DNA of 38,319 nucleotides from the NCBI GenBank assembly GCA_035764505.1, contig DASTZC010000042.1:1-38319 (forward strand), read 5' to 3'. The position numbers were made by a program, and so were the translations under genes. The stretch is from Candidatus Polarisedimenticolia bacterium. Its GTDB lineage: Bacteria; Acidobacteriota; Polarisedimenticolia; Gp22-AA2; AA152. Below the pieces are notes generated by a model that was not told the DNA's origin, did no database searches, and was given only the letters and a program-made list of their open reading frames with translations. Below are positions 31,688 through 38,319 of the stretch, one piece after another (positions within the stretch are counted from its first letter, which is position 1; the number at the start of each line of letters is the position of its first letter).

Positions 31688-34600
31688 CGCTTCCCCCGGT
31701 GCTTCGGCGGCTTCGGCGCAGACTCGGCGCCAGGCGTAGGCTCCGTCGCCGGGGCCGGCTCGGTCGTCGGGGCCGGCTCCGTCTGCGGCGCCTCGCTTCC
31801 AGGGGCCGGCGCGGGCGGTGGCGGCGGCAGGGGCGAGCGGTAGACATATCCCTCGAGCGTGTCGAGGAAGCCGCTGCTCGTCTCCTTCTTCGCGTAGCGT
31901 CCCGGCACCAGCTCGCCCAGCCTGCCCAGGCTCTTCTCGGTCCAGGCATTGAAGACGCCGGCCCGCAGCAATTCCAGGTTCTTCTGGTGGAACTCGATGG
32001 CCTTCTCCTCGAACGGGAAGGCTTCCTCGTCGAGGGCCTGCTCGTACTCCGCCAGGTCGGCGGCGCTCAGGTCCTTGGGGCGCTCGGAGTCGGCCAGTGA
32101 GCGGCTGAAATCGTAGTAGGTCTCGGCCATGTAATAGGTGGCGGCCGCCGTGACTTCGCCGATTTCGTAGCCGACCAGCGAATCCATGGCGTCGATCGCC
32201 GCGTCCATGCGCTTCTTCTTCTCCTTCAGGCTGGTCTCGAACGGCTGCACCAGCTTCACGGCGGTGAATTCCTTGTACTGGTCCTCCGCCAGGACGAGCG
32301 CCGATCGTCCGGCGATCGTCTTGGTCCTCGGGGTCCGCTCTTTGCCGGCGCCCGCGTCGATGCGCACGATCTCCTTCAGCTCCTGCCGGTACAGGGAGTC
32401 CTCGTGCGCCGCCTTGTGGATCTCGGCGATCTTGAAGCGGGTATCGAGGGCCGTCTCGATCGGGTGGGGGAACTCGTCGACGTACTTCTTGTAGACGCCC
32501 AGCGCGTGCTGCGAATCGTTGGACTGCCCGTACAGATCTCCGGCGACCAGCAGCGCCTCGCCGCGCACCGCCGGATCCTCCGAATCGGAGGCGAAGCGCT
32601 CGTACTCTCCGGCCGCTTTCGCGAGCTGGCCGCTTTCCTTGTAGGCGAAGGCGATCTGCTTGGTGGCCTCGTGGTTCAGCTCGTGCTTCGGGTAGTCGCT
32701 GCGGAACGCCTCGAGCACCTGCGCGGCCGCGGTGTAGTCCTTCAGCTGCATCAGGGCGGCACCGGCGTCGTACTCGGCGTTCGGGCGGATGGTGGACGTG
32801 GGGGCCGCCGTGCGAATTCTCAGGAAGTGATCGGCCGCGGCGCGATAGTCCTGAGCGTCCCTCGCCAGCTCGCCCTGCTTGTAGATCGAGGCGGCGAGGT
32901 TGTCGACGAGTCCGGCGCGTGACTTGTCGTCCTGCGGCGTGGCGGCCAGCACCTGGGTGTAAGCCTTCTCGGCCTGCGGGTAGTCGGCCAGCTCGAACGA
33001 GCCGTGCGCCACGACCACCCAGGCGTCGCGCCGGATGCCCGGCTCCGCGGCCGGATAAGTGTCGATCACCCGCTGCGCGGTGCTCACGGCGGTGCGGTAG
33101 TCCTTCATCTCGAACAGGTCGTCGGCTGCCGCTCCCAGGATTTCCGCGGCGTGCTCGTGCTGCGGGAAGGTGTCGGCGAACTTGAGGGAGCTCGCGACGG
33201 TCTGGGCCTTGACGGCCCCGCGCCGCTGCTCGTCCGCGACCTTGAGCTCCTCGCGGTAGGCGTAGACCGCCGCATAGCCCGCGGCGGCTGCCTGGGGATG
33301 CTCCGGATAGCCGTAGGCGGTGTGCTCGTACTGCTTCGCAGCCTCGTCGAAGTCCTTGTGCTCGAGGAGAAGGTCCGCGAGCTTGTAGTTGACCGGCGGC
33401 GTATCGGCCTCGGTGGGAAAGGACTCGAGGTAATCGCCGTACCAGCGGACCGCCTCGCGATAGTTCGCCTGCTTCTCATCCCCTTCCGGGGCCTTCTGAT
33501 ACTGCGCGTGATAGTGCGTCGCGAGGTCGTTGAGGTTCGTCTTCAGGTAAGCCACCACTTCCGGGGCTTCTTCCAGCTTGACGTGCTTCCAGTACTCGGC
33601 CTGCAGACCGTAGCGCTGCGCGAAATCGCGCTTCGCCTCGAGCACCAGCTTGGGGAAGCCGCCCTGCGTGAAGATCTCCACGACGCGCATGCTGAACCTG
33701 GGCGCGGCGCGGTGGAACGGATGGAGAGTGATGAAGGCATTGTAGGTCTTGGCCGCGTCGTCGTAGCGCAGCTTGGCCAGGTAGTGCTCTCCCAGATTGG
33801 CGTAGATGCGGTCTTCGTAGGGGCGGCTCTTGGATCCTGTGAAGTACTCCTGGACGGCCTCCGGCCCGCCGAGGTTGCTGAAGCTCAGGCTGATGACCCG
33901 GAAGGTGTCGGCGACGCGCCGGTCGTCCTCCTCCTCGTGCCTCTCGTCGAAGTTGAAGCCGATCGAGACTTTGTAATCGAGCAGCGCCAGGTACTTGTCG
34001 AGAGCCTCCTCGTAGAGGTCCTGCTTGTAGAAGGTCCAGCCGAGCTTGTAGAGGGCGAGCTCGTAATACTCGGAGTTGGTGCCCAGGCCTATGACGGCCG
34101 AATAGGCGTTCTCCGCGTCGCGGAACTTCCGGCGCGTGAAGAAGAACTCTCCCCTCCGGAACTGCACCTCGTCGATGTGCGTGGAGCCGGGGTTCGCCTT
34201 GATCAGGCGCTCCATGACCTCCATCGCCTCTTCGGTGCGACCGAGCTCGTCGTAGGCCCGTGCCATCTGATAGAGGACCTGGTCGCTGTTCTCGTAGCTC
34301 GGGTACTCGGTGAGCAGCTTCTGATAGAGAGCAATCGCCTCGAGAGGACCCTTGGGATCGGCCGCCAGGGGCAGGGCGCCGGCATCCGGCGCGCCGCCAC
34401 CGCTCTCCTGCGGCAGACCGCTCTCCGCCGTCGTGCGCTTCTCGAAGTCCTTGTCCGATTCACGGCCCGAGGCGCGCGCGACTTCCGCCGCCAGGTTGGG
34501 CATCTTCTTTCCCTTGGGCGCTTCCCCCGACTTCGGGGCGGCCATCTGTTTCGGCCTGCCATCGCCCGCCCGGATGCCGAACTGCTTCTCGAGCTGCAGG

Positions 34601-34830
34601 TCCGCCAGCCGCCGCATCGCCTCGGGAGTCATCGCCGTCTGCGGGGTCTCCTCGAGGAAGCGCCGGTAGGCTTCCATCGCCTGATCGAGCCCCTGCTCGA
34701 CGGTCGTCTCCTGGAGATCGGGACGCACGTCACGCAGCTCCGCCAGCGTCCCCGGCGTCCTCTGATGGTGCGAGGCGCAGCCGATGACGAGGGAGGGAGC
34801 GAGCAGGATCGGGATGAATGGTCGGCGCAT
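31684..34830 (-). CDS. large TPR lipoprotein (GltD-like)
   Basis: This is a 1048-residue protein. The signal ends in VIGC (Cys18), predicting a lipoprotein. After a variable segment (about 30-160) almost the whole chain to about 990 is TPR-like helices, seen in repeats such as [61 protein letters not shown] and [20 protein letters not shown]. The tail (about 1000-1048) is Pro/Ala/Glu-rich. Such proteins serve as large periplasmic scaffolds; in Myxococcus GltD (AgmU) has that role. The start shares one base with the preceding stop (TGATG), and the open frame upstream of it is antisense-like. It shares the lipobox motif (LVIGCAS) with the next lipoprotein. The specific partner is unknown. Confidence 0.9.
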   Translation of the reverse strand: MRRPFIPILLAPSLVIGCASHHQRTPGTLAELRDVRPDLQETTVEQGLDQAMEAYRRFLEETPQTAMTPEAMRRLADLQLEKQFGIRAGDGRPKQMAAPKSGEAPKGKKMPNLAAEVARASGRESDKDFEKRTTAESGLPQESGGGAPDAGALPLAADPKGPLEAIALYQKLLTEYPSYENSDQVLYQMARAYDELGRTEEAMEVMERLIKANPGSTHIDEVQFRRGEFFFTRRKFRDAENAYSAVIGLGTNSEYYELALYKLGWTFYKQDLYEEALDKYLALLDYKVSIGFNFDERHEEEDDRRVADTFRVISLSFSNLGGPEAVQEYFTGSKSRPYEDRIYANLGEHYLAKLRYDDAAKTYNAFITLHPFHRAAPRFSMRVVEIFTQGGFPKLVLEAKRDFAQRYGLQAEYWKHVKLEEAPEVVAYLKTNLNDLATHYHAQYQKAPEGDEKQANYREAVRWYGDYLESFPTEADTPPVNYKLADLLLEHKDFDEAAKQYEHTAYGYPEHPQAAAAGYAAVYAYREELKVADEQRRGAVKAQTVASSLKFADTFPQHEHAAEILGAAADDLFEMKDYRTAVSTAQRVIDTYPAAEPGIRRDAWVVVAHGSFELADYPQAEKAYTQVLAATPQDDKSRAGLVDNLAASIYKQGELARDAQDYRAAADHFLRIRTAAPTSTIRPNAEYDAGAALMQLKDYTAAAQVLEAFRSDYPKHELNHEATKQIAFAYKESGQLAKAAGEYERFASDSEDPAVRGEALLVAGDLYGQSNDSQHALGVYKKYVDEFPHPIETALDTRFKIAEIHKAAHEDSLYRQELKEIVRIDAGAGKERTPRTKTIAGRSALVLAEDQYKEFTAVKLVQPFETSLKEKKKRMDAAIDAMDSLVGYEIGEVTAAATYYMAETYYDFSRSLADSERPKDLSAADLAEYEQALDEEAFPFEEKAIEFHQKNLELLRAGVFNAWTEKSLGRLGELVPGRYAKKETSSGFLDTLEGYVYRSPLPPPPPAPAPGSEAPQTEPAPTTEPAPATEPTPGAESAPKPPKHRGKR

Positions 34831-36710
34831 CAGCGTGCCTCGGCCCCGTTCTGGACCCGGGTGGCCCGATCGTAGCTGTCGGCTACGGCGAAGCGCGCCT
34901 CGGTCTGCTGGACCAGGAGGCGGTCGCGACGGAGGTTGAGCTGGTTGACGGCGACGGTCTCGATCATGGCTCCCTGGCGGCTCATCGTGGTGTCGACGCG
35001 CTCCAGCGCGGCGGCCACGCGCTCGCGCAGCCGCTCGATCTGGGCGTCGTAGCCGACGTAGCTGTGCGTCGCCGCCTGGCGGGTCCGGACGAAGGCGTCG
35101 TACTGCCGGGTGAGCGTCTCGACGTGTGTGTCCAGCTCCTCGAGGTGCTTGTAGGCGGCGCTCAGCCGATCCTGGTACTCGGTCCGGAGCCGCCAGGTCA
35201 GCGTCCCGCGCAGGCGCGCGACACGCTCGTGCAGCGCCGCCGCCTGCGGCGTGTTCGAGCTGCCCAGCGCCTTCTCGATAGCCGTGAGGCGCTCGCCGGC
35301 GATGCGCTCCTCGGCGGTGGCCAGGTATTCCGGCCGCGGCACCGTCAGCATCGCGTGCAGGCGCTCGCCCAGGTGCTTTTTTTCCTCGAGGCGCAGGCGC
35401 ATGCGCGAGTCGACCTCGCGAAACTGGGCGTCGACCTCCGGCAGGAGGGGCTCGTAGTTCTGCTTGCGCAGGCGGATGAGATCCTCGAAGGCGTCGAGAC
35501 CCGTCTTCCAGGCCGTCAGCTTGGTACGCAGGTCCTCGAGATCGAGGTAGTTGTGCAGGGCGGTCTGGAAGTCGTGGGACGCCATCAGCTCCATGAGGTA
35601 ATAGGTTTCCGGCGCGCCGGGCAGAGTGCGCAGGCGGATCACCCAGTTCTCGTCCTCGCGGCTCTCTTCGCGGGTCAGCGCCTTGAGGAACTGACCGTCC
35701 TGGATGCTGGCGATCGAGGCGTCCACCTTCTCGATCTGGCCGGTGAAGACCTCGAGGGCGTGGCCGTACATCAGCGCGGCGCGCCCGTGCAGGTTCAGGC
35801 TGGCGTAGGCATGCGGGGCGGCGAGCAGGGCTTCCTGGACCGCGACGTCGGTCGGCTCGCGGTTCACCAGAATGGTCCACGGAACCAGCGCGCGGTCGTA
35901 GTGCTCGGCCGTGGCCTCGGCCCAGCCGGCCCGCAGCAGCGCCTGGTTCGAGAACGGCCCTTCGAGGTGCACGCGGTCCAGCGATTGCTTGGCCCGATCG
36001 AACTCGCCCGCCTCGAACAGCATGGTGCCGAGCACCAGGTTGGCCTTGTCATGGATCGCCCAATCGGCGGAATCGCGGGAGGGAAGCTGCCCTGCCTTGT
36101 CCAGCTGCTCGATCGCCTCCTTGGGCCGGCCGTCCTGCAGCAGCGCGATGCCGAGGTTGTAGGCGGAGAAGCCGGCCAGACTCTCGTCGCTGCGCATCTG
36201 CTTGAGGACCTTGACGGCCTCGCCGGGCTGCCCGGTCGCCATGTCGAGGTTGGCCCGCAGGAACTCGACGTCGTCCTTGATCTCCTCGGGCACCGTGCCC
36301 TGGATCCGCCCCAGCGCGTTCTGCGCGTCGTCGAGCTGGTCCTTCTGGAATTCGATGCGGGCCAGCCGGAAGGCGGCCTCGTTGCGCACCGACTCGTCGA
36401 CGGCGCCTTCCAGGACCGCCTTGATGGCCCGGCCGGCGCGATGGTGCATGCGGTAGTCGAGCTCGAAGTCGCCCACGGAGAACTCGGCGTCATTGACGTG
36501 GTAGTGGAGCGTGTCGAGCTTGGGCTCGTCCAGGCCATGGTACTGGGCGAGCTCGGTGTCGAGCCGCTCGATGGCTTCGAAGAACTGCCCCTGATAGGCG
36601 TGATACAGCGCCTCGCCGAAATAGAGATCCTTCAAGTCGGCGCCCACGGACGGACGGGCCACGAGCCCCAGGACCAGTCCGAATCCGATGAGCCGGCGTG
36701 GCGCGCGCAT
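34830..36710 (-). CDS. secreted TPR protein with C-terminal coiled coils
   Basis: This is a 626-residue protein with a signal peptide (LIGFGLVLGLVARPSVGA, about 1-24) and no lipobox, so it is soluble in the periplasm. TPR-like helices run from about 25 to 330 (LYFGEALYHAYQGQFFEAIE, AFRLARIEFQKDQLDDAQNAL, AYNLGIALLQDGRPKEAIEQL). From about 390 to 610 the sequence is helical and highly charged, probably coiled coil (EEKKHLGERLHAML, YKHLEELDTHVETLTRQYD). It starts 6 nt after the preceding stop and ends in a TGATG overlap with the large lipoprotein. I do not recognise a named family beyond TPR. Context points to a structural part of the same envelope complex. Confidence 0.88.
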   Translation of the reverse strand: MRAPRRLIGFGLVLGLVARPSVGADLKDLYFGEALYHAYQGQFFEAIERLDTELAQYHGLDEPKLDTLHYHVNDAEFSVGDFELDYRMHHRAGRAIKAVLEGAVDESVRNEAAFRLARIEFQKDQLDDAQNALGRIQGTVPEEIKDDVEFLRANLDMATGQPGEAVKVLKQMRSDESLAGFSAYNLGIALLQDGRPKEAIEQLDKAGQLPSRDSADWAIHDKANLVLGTMLFEAGEFDRAKQSLDRVHLEGPFSNQALLRAGWAEATAEHYDRALVPWTILVNREPTDVAVQEALLAAPHAYASLNLHGRAALMYGHALEVFTGQIEKVDASIASIQDGQFLKALTREESREDENWVIRLRTLPGAPETYYLMELMASHDFQTALHNYLDLEDLRTKLTAWKTGLDAFEDLIRLRKQNYEPLLPEVDAQFREVDSRMRLRLEEKKHLGERLHAMLTVPRPEYLATAEERIAGERLTAIEKALGSSNTPQAAALHERVARLRGTLTWRLRTEYQDRLSAAYKHLEELDTHVETLTRQYDAFVRTRQAATHSYVGYDAQIERLRERVAAALERVDTTMSRQGAMIETVAVNQLNLRRDRLLVQQTEARFAVADSYDRATRVQNGAEAR

Positions 36711-36716
36711 CGTCGT

Positions 36717-37451
36717 TTACCACTCTCCCAGGGCGATCGGGGCGTCGCCGGAGCCGGCGAGCGTCAATCCCACCAGCTTCGGCTTCACTTCCTTGCTGAA
36801 GGTGAAGCTCTGCGCGTGGCTGAAATCGGAGCCGCTGTCGAGCTTCCCTTCGGCGAGCACTTCGAGCTTGTGATTCCCGGTCGCGACGTTGCCGACGTAA
36901 ATCCGCTGCACGCCGCCCTTGCGCAGGGCTTCGAGCTCCTTGGCGCTGTAGATGTAATGGGCGACGAGCTGGCCGTCGATCTGGAGCTTCACCGCGTCGA
37001 GGCGCATCGTGTCGTCCTTGGCGATCCCGACGAAGATGGCGATCTGGGTGCCCGAGGGGTACAGCAGCTTCTCCTCCAGGCCGCGCAGCTCCTGGCTCAT
37101 GCTGAGTACGTCGGATTTGATCTCCTGGATCTGCTCGTCGAGACCTCGCATCTGCTGCTGCTCGCTCTGCTTCGGATCGGCCTGCTTGACGGTGGCCGGC
37201 TTCGCGTCGCTGGACTTCGGCTCGGTCGGCTTCGCGTCGGCCGCCGGCGCCACCTGCTTCGCGCCGCCGGACTTCTGGTTGGCTTGCTTCTGAGTGCTCT
37301 TGGGCTTGCTCGGCTTCGGATCCGTTTGCTGCGCCCAGCCGTGGACGGCACCCAGGCAGAGCAGGAGCGCGACGACAAGAGCGCGCGCCGCGGCGTGCCA
37401 TCGGCCGGCTTCGCCGGCCCCTGTGTTCTTGTACCAGCTGCTTCGGGCCAT
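36717..37451 (-). CDS. secreted protein with Lys/Pro-rich linker, short coiled coil and beta-rich C-terminus
   Basis: This 244-residue protein is the first gene of the operon. A basic N-terminus and hydrophobic stretch (ALVVALLLCLGAVHGWAQ, about 24-41) form a signal peptide. Residues 42-100 are Lys/Pro/Ala/Ser-rich. Residues about 100-130 (GLDEQIQEIKSDVLSMSQEL) should be a short coiled coil. Residues about 135-244 look beta-rich (TQIAIFVGIAK, KLQIDGQLVAHYIYS, GNHKLEVLAEG), like an Ig-type or TonB-dependent-receptor accessory fold. The ATG has GAGGAAAG upstream; an ATG at 37514 would add 21 residues without a ribosome site. No named family is recognised. Position suggests a periplasmic component of the motor complex. 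Confidence 0.85.
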   Translation of the reverse strand: MARSSWYKNTGAGEAGRWHAAARALVVALLLCLGAVHGWAQQTDPKPSKPKSTQKQANQKSGGAKQVAPAADAKPTEPKSSDAKPATVKQADPKQSEQQQMRGLDEQIQEIKSDVLSMSQELRGLEEKLLYPSGTQIAIFVGIAKDDTMRLDAVKLQIDGQLVAHYIYSAKELEALRKGGVQRIYVGNVATGNHKLEVLAEGKLDSGSDFSHAQSFTFSKEVKPKLVGLTLAGSGDAPIALGEW

Positions 37452-37942
37452 GGCTTTCCTCGTTGATGAATTTCGCCCCCGGGTTACACCCCGGGAACGC
37501 GGCATGGAATCCACCCCGACAAATTAGGTTCGAGATGCGGTGTCAGCAAGGTGATAACTAAAACAGGAATGGGATCACATAAACGTCGTGTGCGGCGGCT
37601 GCCCTGGGTGACATTTTGGTGATCTCCGGCCGGTAATGCCGCGCCCCCCTGGCAAGCCGAGTCGCCCGAGACCCTTGCGGGCGTGCCCGAGTGTCCAGAT
37701 TGCCGCCGCGAGGGGAAATGGACCTCGGCGGTTTTCAGACACTCTTGGCCTGGCCGGAACCGCCTGGTGTCATGCTTCACGCAACCCCCCGTCGGGCGAC
37801 GGTGGAGCGACGTCGCGTGGGCCCCCGGGACCCGAGTCCCGGCCCCCACGAAATCGTCTCCGGGAGTAGAATGCGTCACCTCGCAGATACGAGTCAGTCG
37901 GAAGCGTTGCCCGTCCCGGGCATCATGACCAAGGAGGGTCCC
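37452..37942. other. divergent non-coding region rich in stem-loops
   Basis: I see no convincing gene in these 491 nt. The DNA holds several strong inverted repeats: CGCCCG/CGGGCG (37663-37683), a nested element closed by GAGTGTC/GACACTC (37689-37744) around CCGCC-GAGG/CCTC-GGCGG with TTTT after the inner stem, CCGTC/GACGG (37789-37802), and a 13-pair hairpin CGTGGG..CCGGGAC-CCGA-GTCCCGG..CCCACG (37816-37850). TAGAAT (37867-37872) may be a -10 box for the SYLF gene but lacks a -35. On the minus side a short CCCGGG hairpin lies near 37488-37505 in the operon leader. Confidence 0.55.
37521..37549 (-). promoter_or_regulatory. possible promoter of the nine-gene envelope operon
   Basis: On the minus strand TTGCTG (37549-37544) and TAATTT (37526-37521) are exactly 17 nt apart, placing a start about 60 nt before the first gene. 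Both hexamers are only half-matches to sigma70 consensus, but I find nothing better in the region. Confidence 0.3.
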
Positions 37943-38319
37943 ATGATTAGGAAGCTGGTGGCCGCGTCCCTGTTCCTGGGTGTTCTGGCCGTGCCGGCCG
38001 TGTTCGCCGAGGAGCAGAAGAAAGAGGAGAAGAAGGCCGAGACCAACGCCGAGAAGCGCGCCGAGATCGACAAGGCGGCCAAGGAGGCGCTGGACGAGGT
38101 CCTCGCCAAGTCCGAAGGAGCACCCGCCTTGTTCGAGAAGTCCTACGGCTATGCCGTGTTCGACAACATGAGGGTCACCTTCATCTTCACGGGAGGCGGC
38201 GGCTCCGGCGTCGCGGTCGACAAGTCGACCGGCAAGCGCACCTACATGAAGATGGGGACCGGCGGGGTGGCGCTCGGAATCGGGGCCCAGAAGTACGACG
38301 TGATCATGTTCTTCGAGAA
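37943..38319 (+). CDS. SYLF/Ysc84-domain secreted protein (truncated by window edge)
   Basis: The first 125 codons are in the window and the gene continues past the right edge. The ATG follows AAGGAGGGTCCC, an excellent ribosome site. A signal peptide (LVAASLFLGVLAVPAVFA, about 5-22) is followed by a Lys/Glu-rich helix and the start of a SYLF domain: ALFEKSYGYAVFDNM, FTGGGGSGVAVDKSTGKRTYM, GGVALGIGAQKYDVIMFF. SYLF (Ysc84) domains bind lipids, and bacterial members are secreted or periplasmic proteins of poorly known role. It is divergent from the envelope operon. No stop codon is visible, so full length is unknown. Confidence 0.88.
   Translation, partial: MIRKLVAASLFLGVLAVPAVFAEEQKKEEKKAETNAEKRAEIDKAAKEALDEVLAKSEGAPALFEKSYGYAVFDNMRVTFIFTGGGGSGVAVDKSTGKRTYMKMGTGGVALGIGAQKYDVIMFFE

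Noticed and set aside
37816-37850. Very strong hairpin taken at first as a terminator
   Set aside because: There is no T-run on either strand next to it; kept only as part of the structured region.
37484-37879. 131-codon minus-strand open frame in the divergent region
   Set aside because: No ribosome site, no hydrophobic or domain pattern, and it crosses the stem-loop cluster.

Overview
The window is GC-rich (roughly two thirds G+C by eye), densely coding, and comes from a diderm bacterium: it encodes lipoproteins, OmpA-family proteins, an outer-membrane beta-barrel and ExbB/ExbD/TonB-type energisers. A Ser/Thr kinase fused to a TolB-like region and TPRs, a SpoIIE-type phosphatase, a very long subtilisin with P-domains and a long DUF11 surface protein suggest Acidobacteriota or a relative; Myxococcota is the main alternative. 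This placement is inference from gene content, not a database result.

Positions 1-10.2 kb hold short, mostly unrelated transcription units: a secreted M48 protease (-), an OmpA/glycine-zipper lipoprotein (+), a zinc alcohol dehydrogenase (-) divergent from a BCP/PrxQ peroxiredoxin (+), a soluble kinase-TPR protein (+, strong promoter) convergent with a membrane SpoIIE phosphatase (-), an MFS exporter (+) and a Tex30/KANL3-like alpha/beta hydrolase (+). Positions 10.2-17.2 kb hold one gene for a 2201-residue secreted subtilase with three tandem C-terminal repeat units. It has a textbook sigma70-type promoter and an intrinsic terminator.

From 37.45 kb down to 17.23 kb the minus strand carries one long collinear block, the most interesting part of the window. 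The first nine genes (27790-37451) are very tightly packed, mostly with ATGA or TGATG overlaps. They encode a secreted coiled-coil protein, a large secreted TPR protein, a 1048-residue TPR lipoprotein, a small TPR lipoprotein, a small Lys/Ala-rich secreted protein, ExbB/TolQ, two different ExbD/TolR proteins and a TonB-like protein with an AgmX/PglI C-terminal domain. Content and order resemble the Agl-Glt / Nfs machines of Myxococcus (gltD-gltE-gltF-gltG plus the AglRQS motor), which use proton-motive force to act on the envelope in gliding or spore-coat assembly.

After the TonB-like gene lies a well-formed GEMM-I cyclic-di-GMP riboswitch (27633-27727, minus strand). It is followed by a hairpin that buries the ribosome-binding site of the next gene. 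That gene encodes a 1711-residue DUF11/SdrD-B-like surface protein and overlaps by 8 nt a 1739-residue protein with three OmpA-like domains and a C-terminal beta-barrel. My reading is a PMF-driven trans-envelope machine whose surface module is placed under separate c-di-GMP control. The right edge cuts a SYLF/Ysc84-domain gene, and the 491-nt divergent region before it is rich in stem-loops that I cannot assign.
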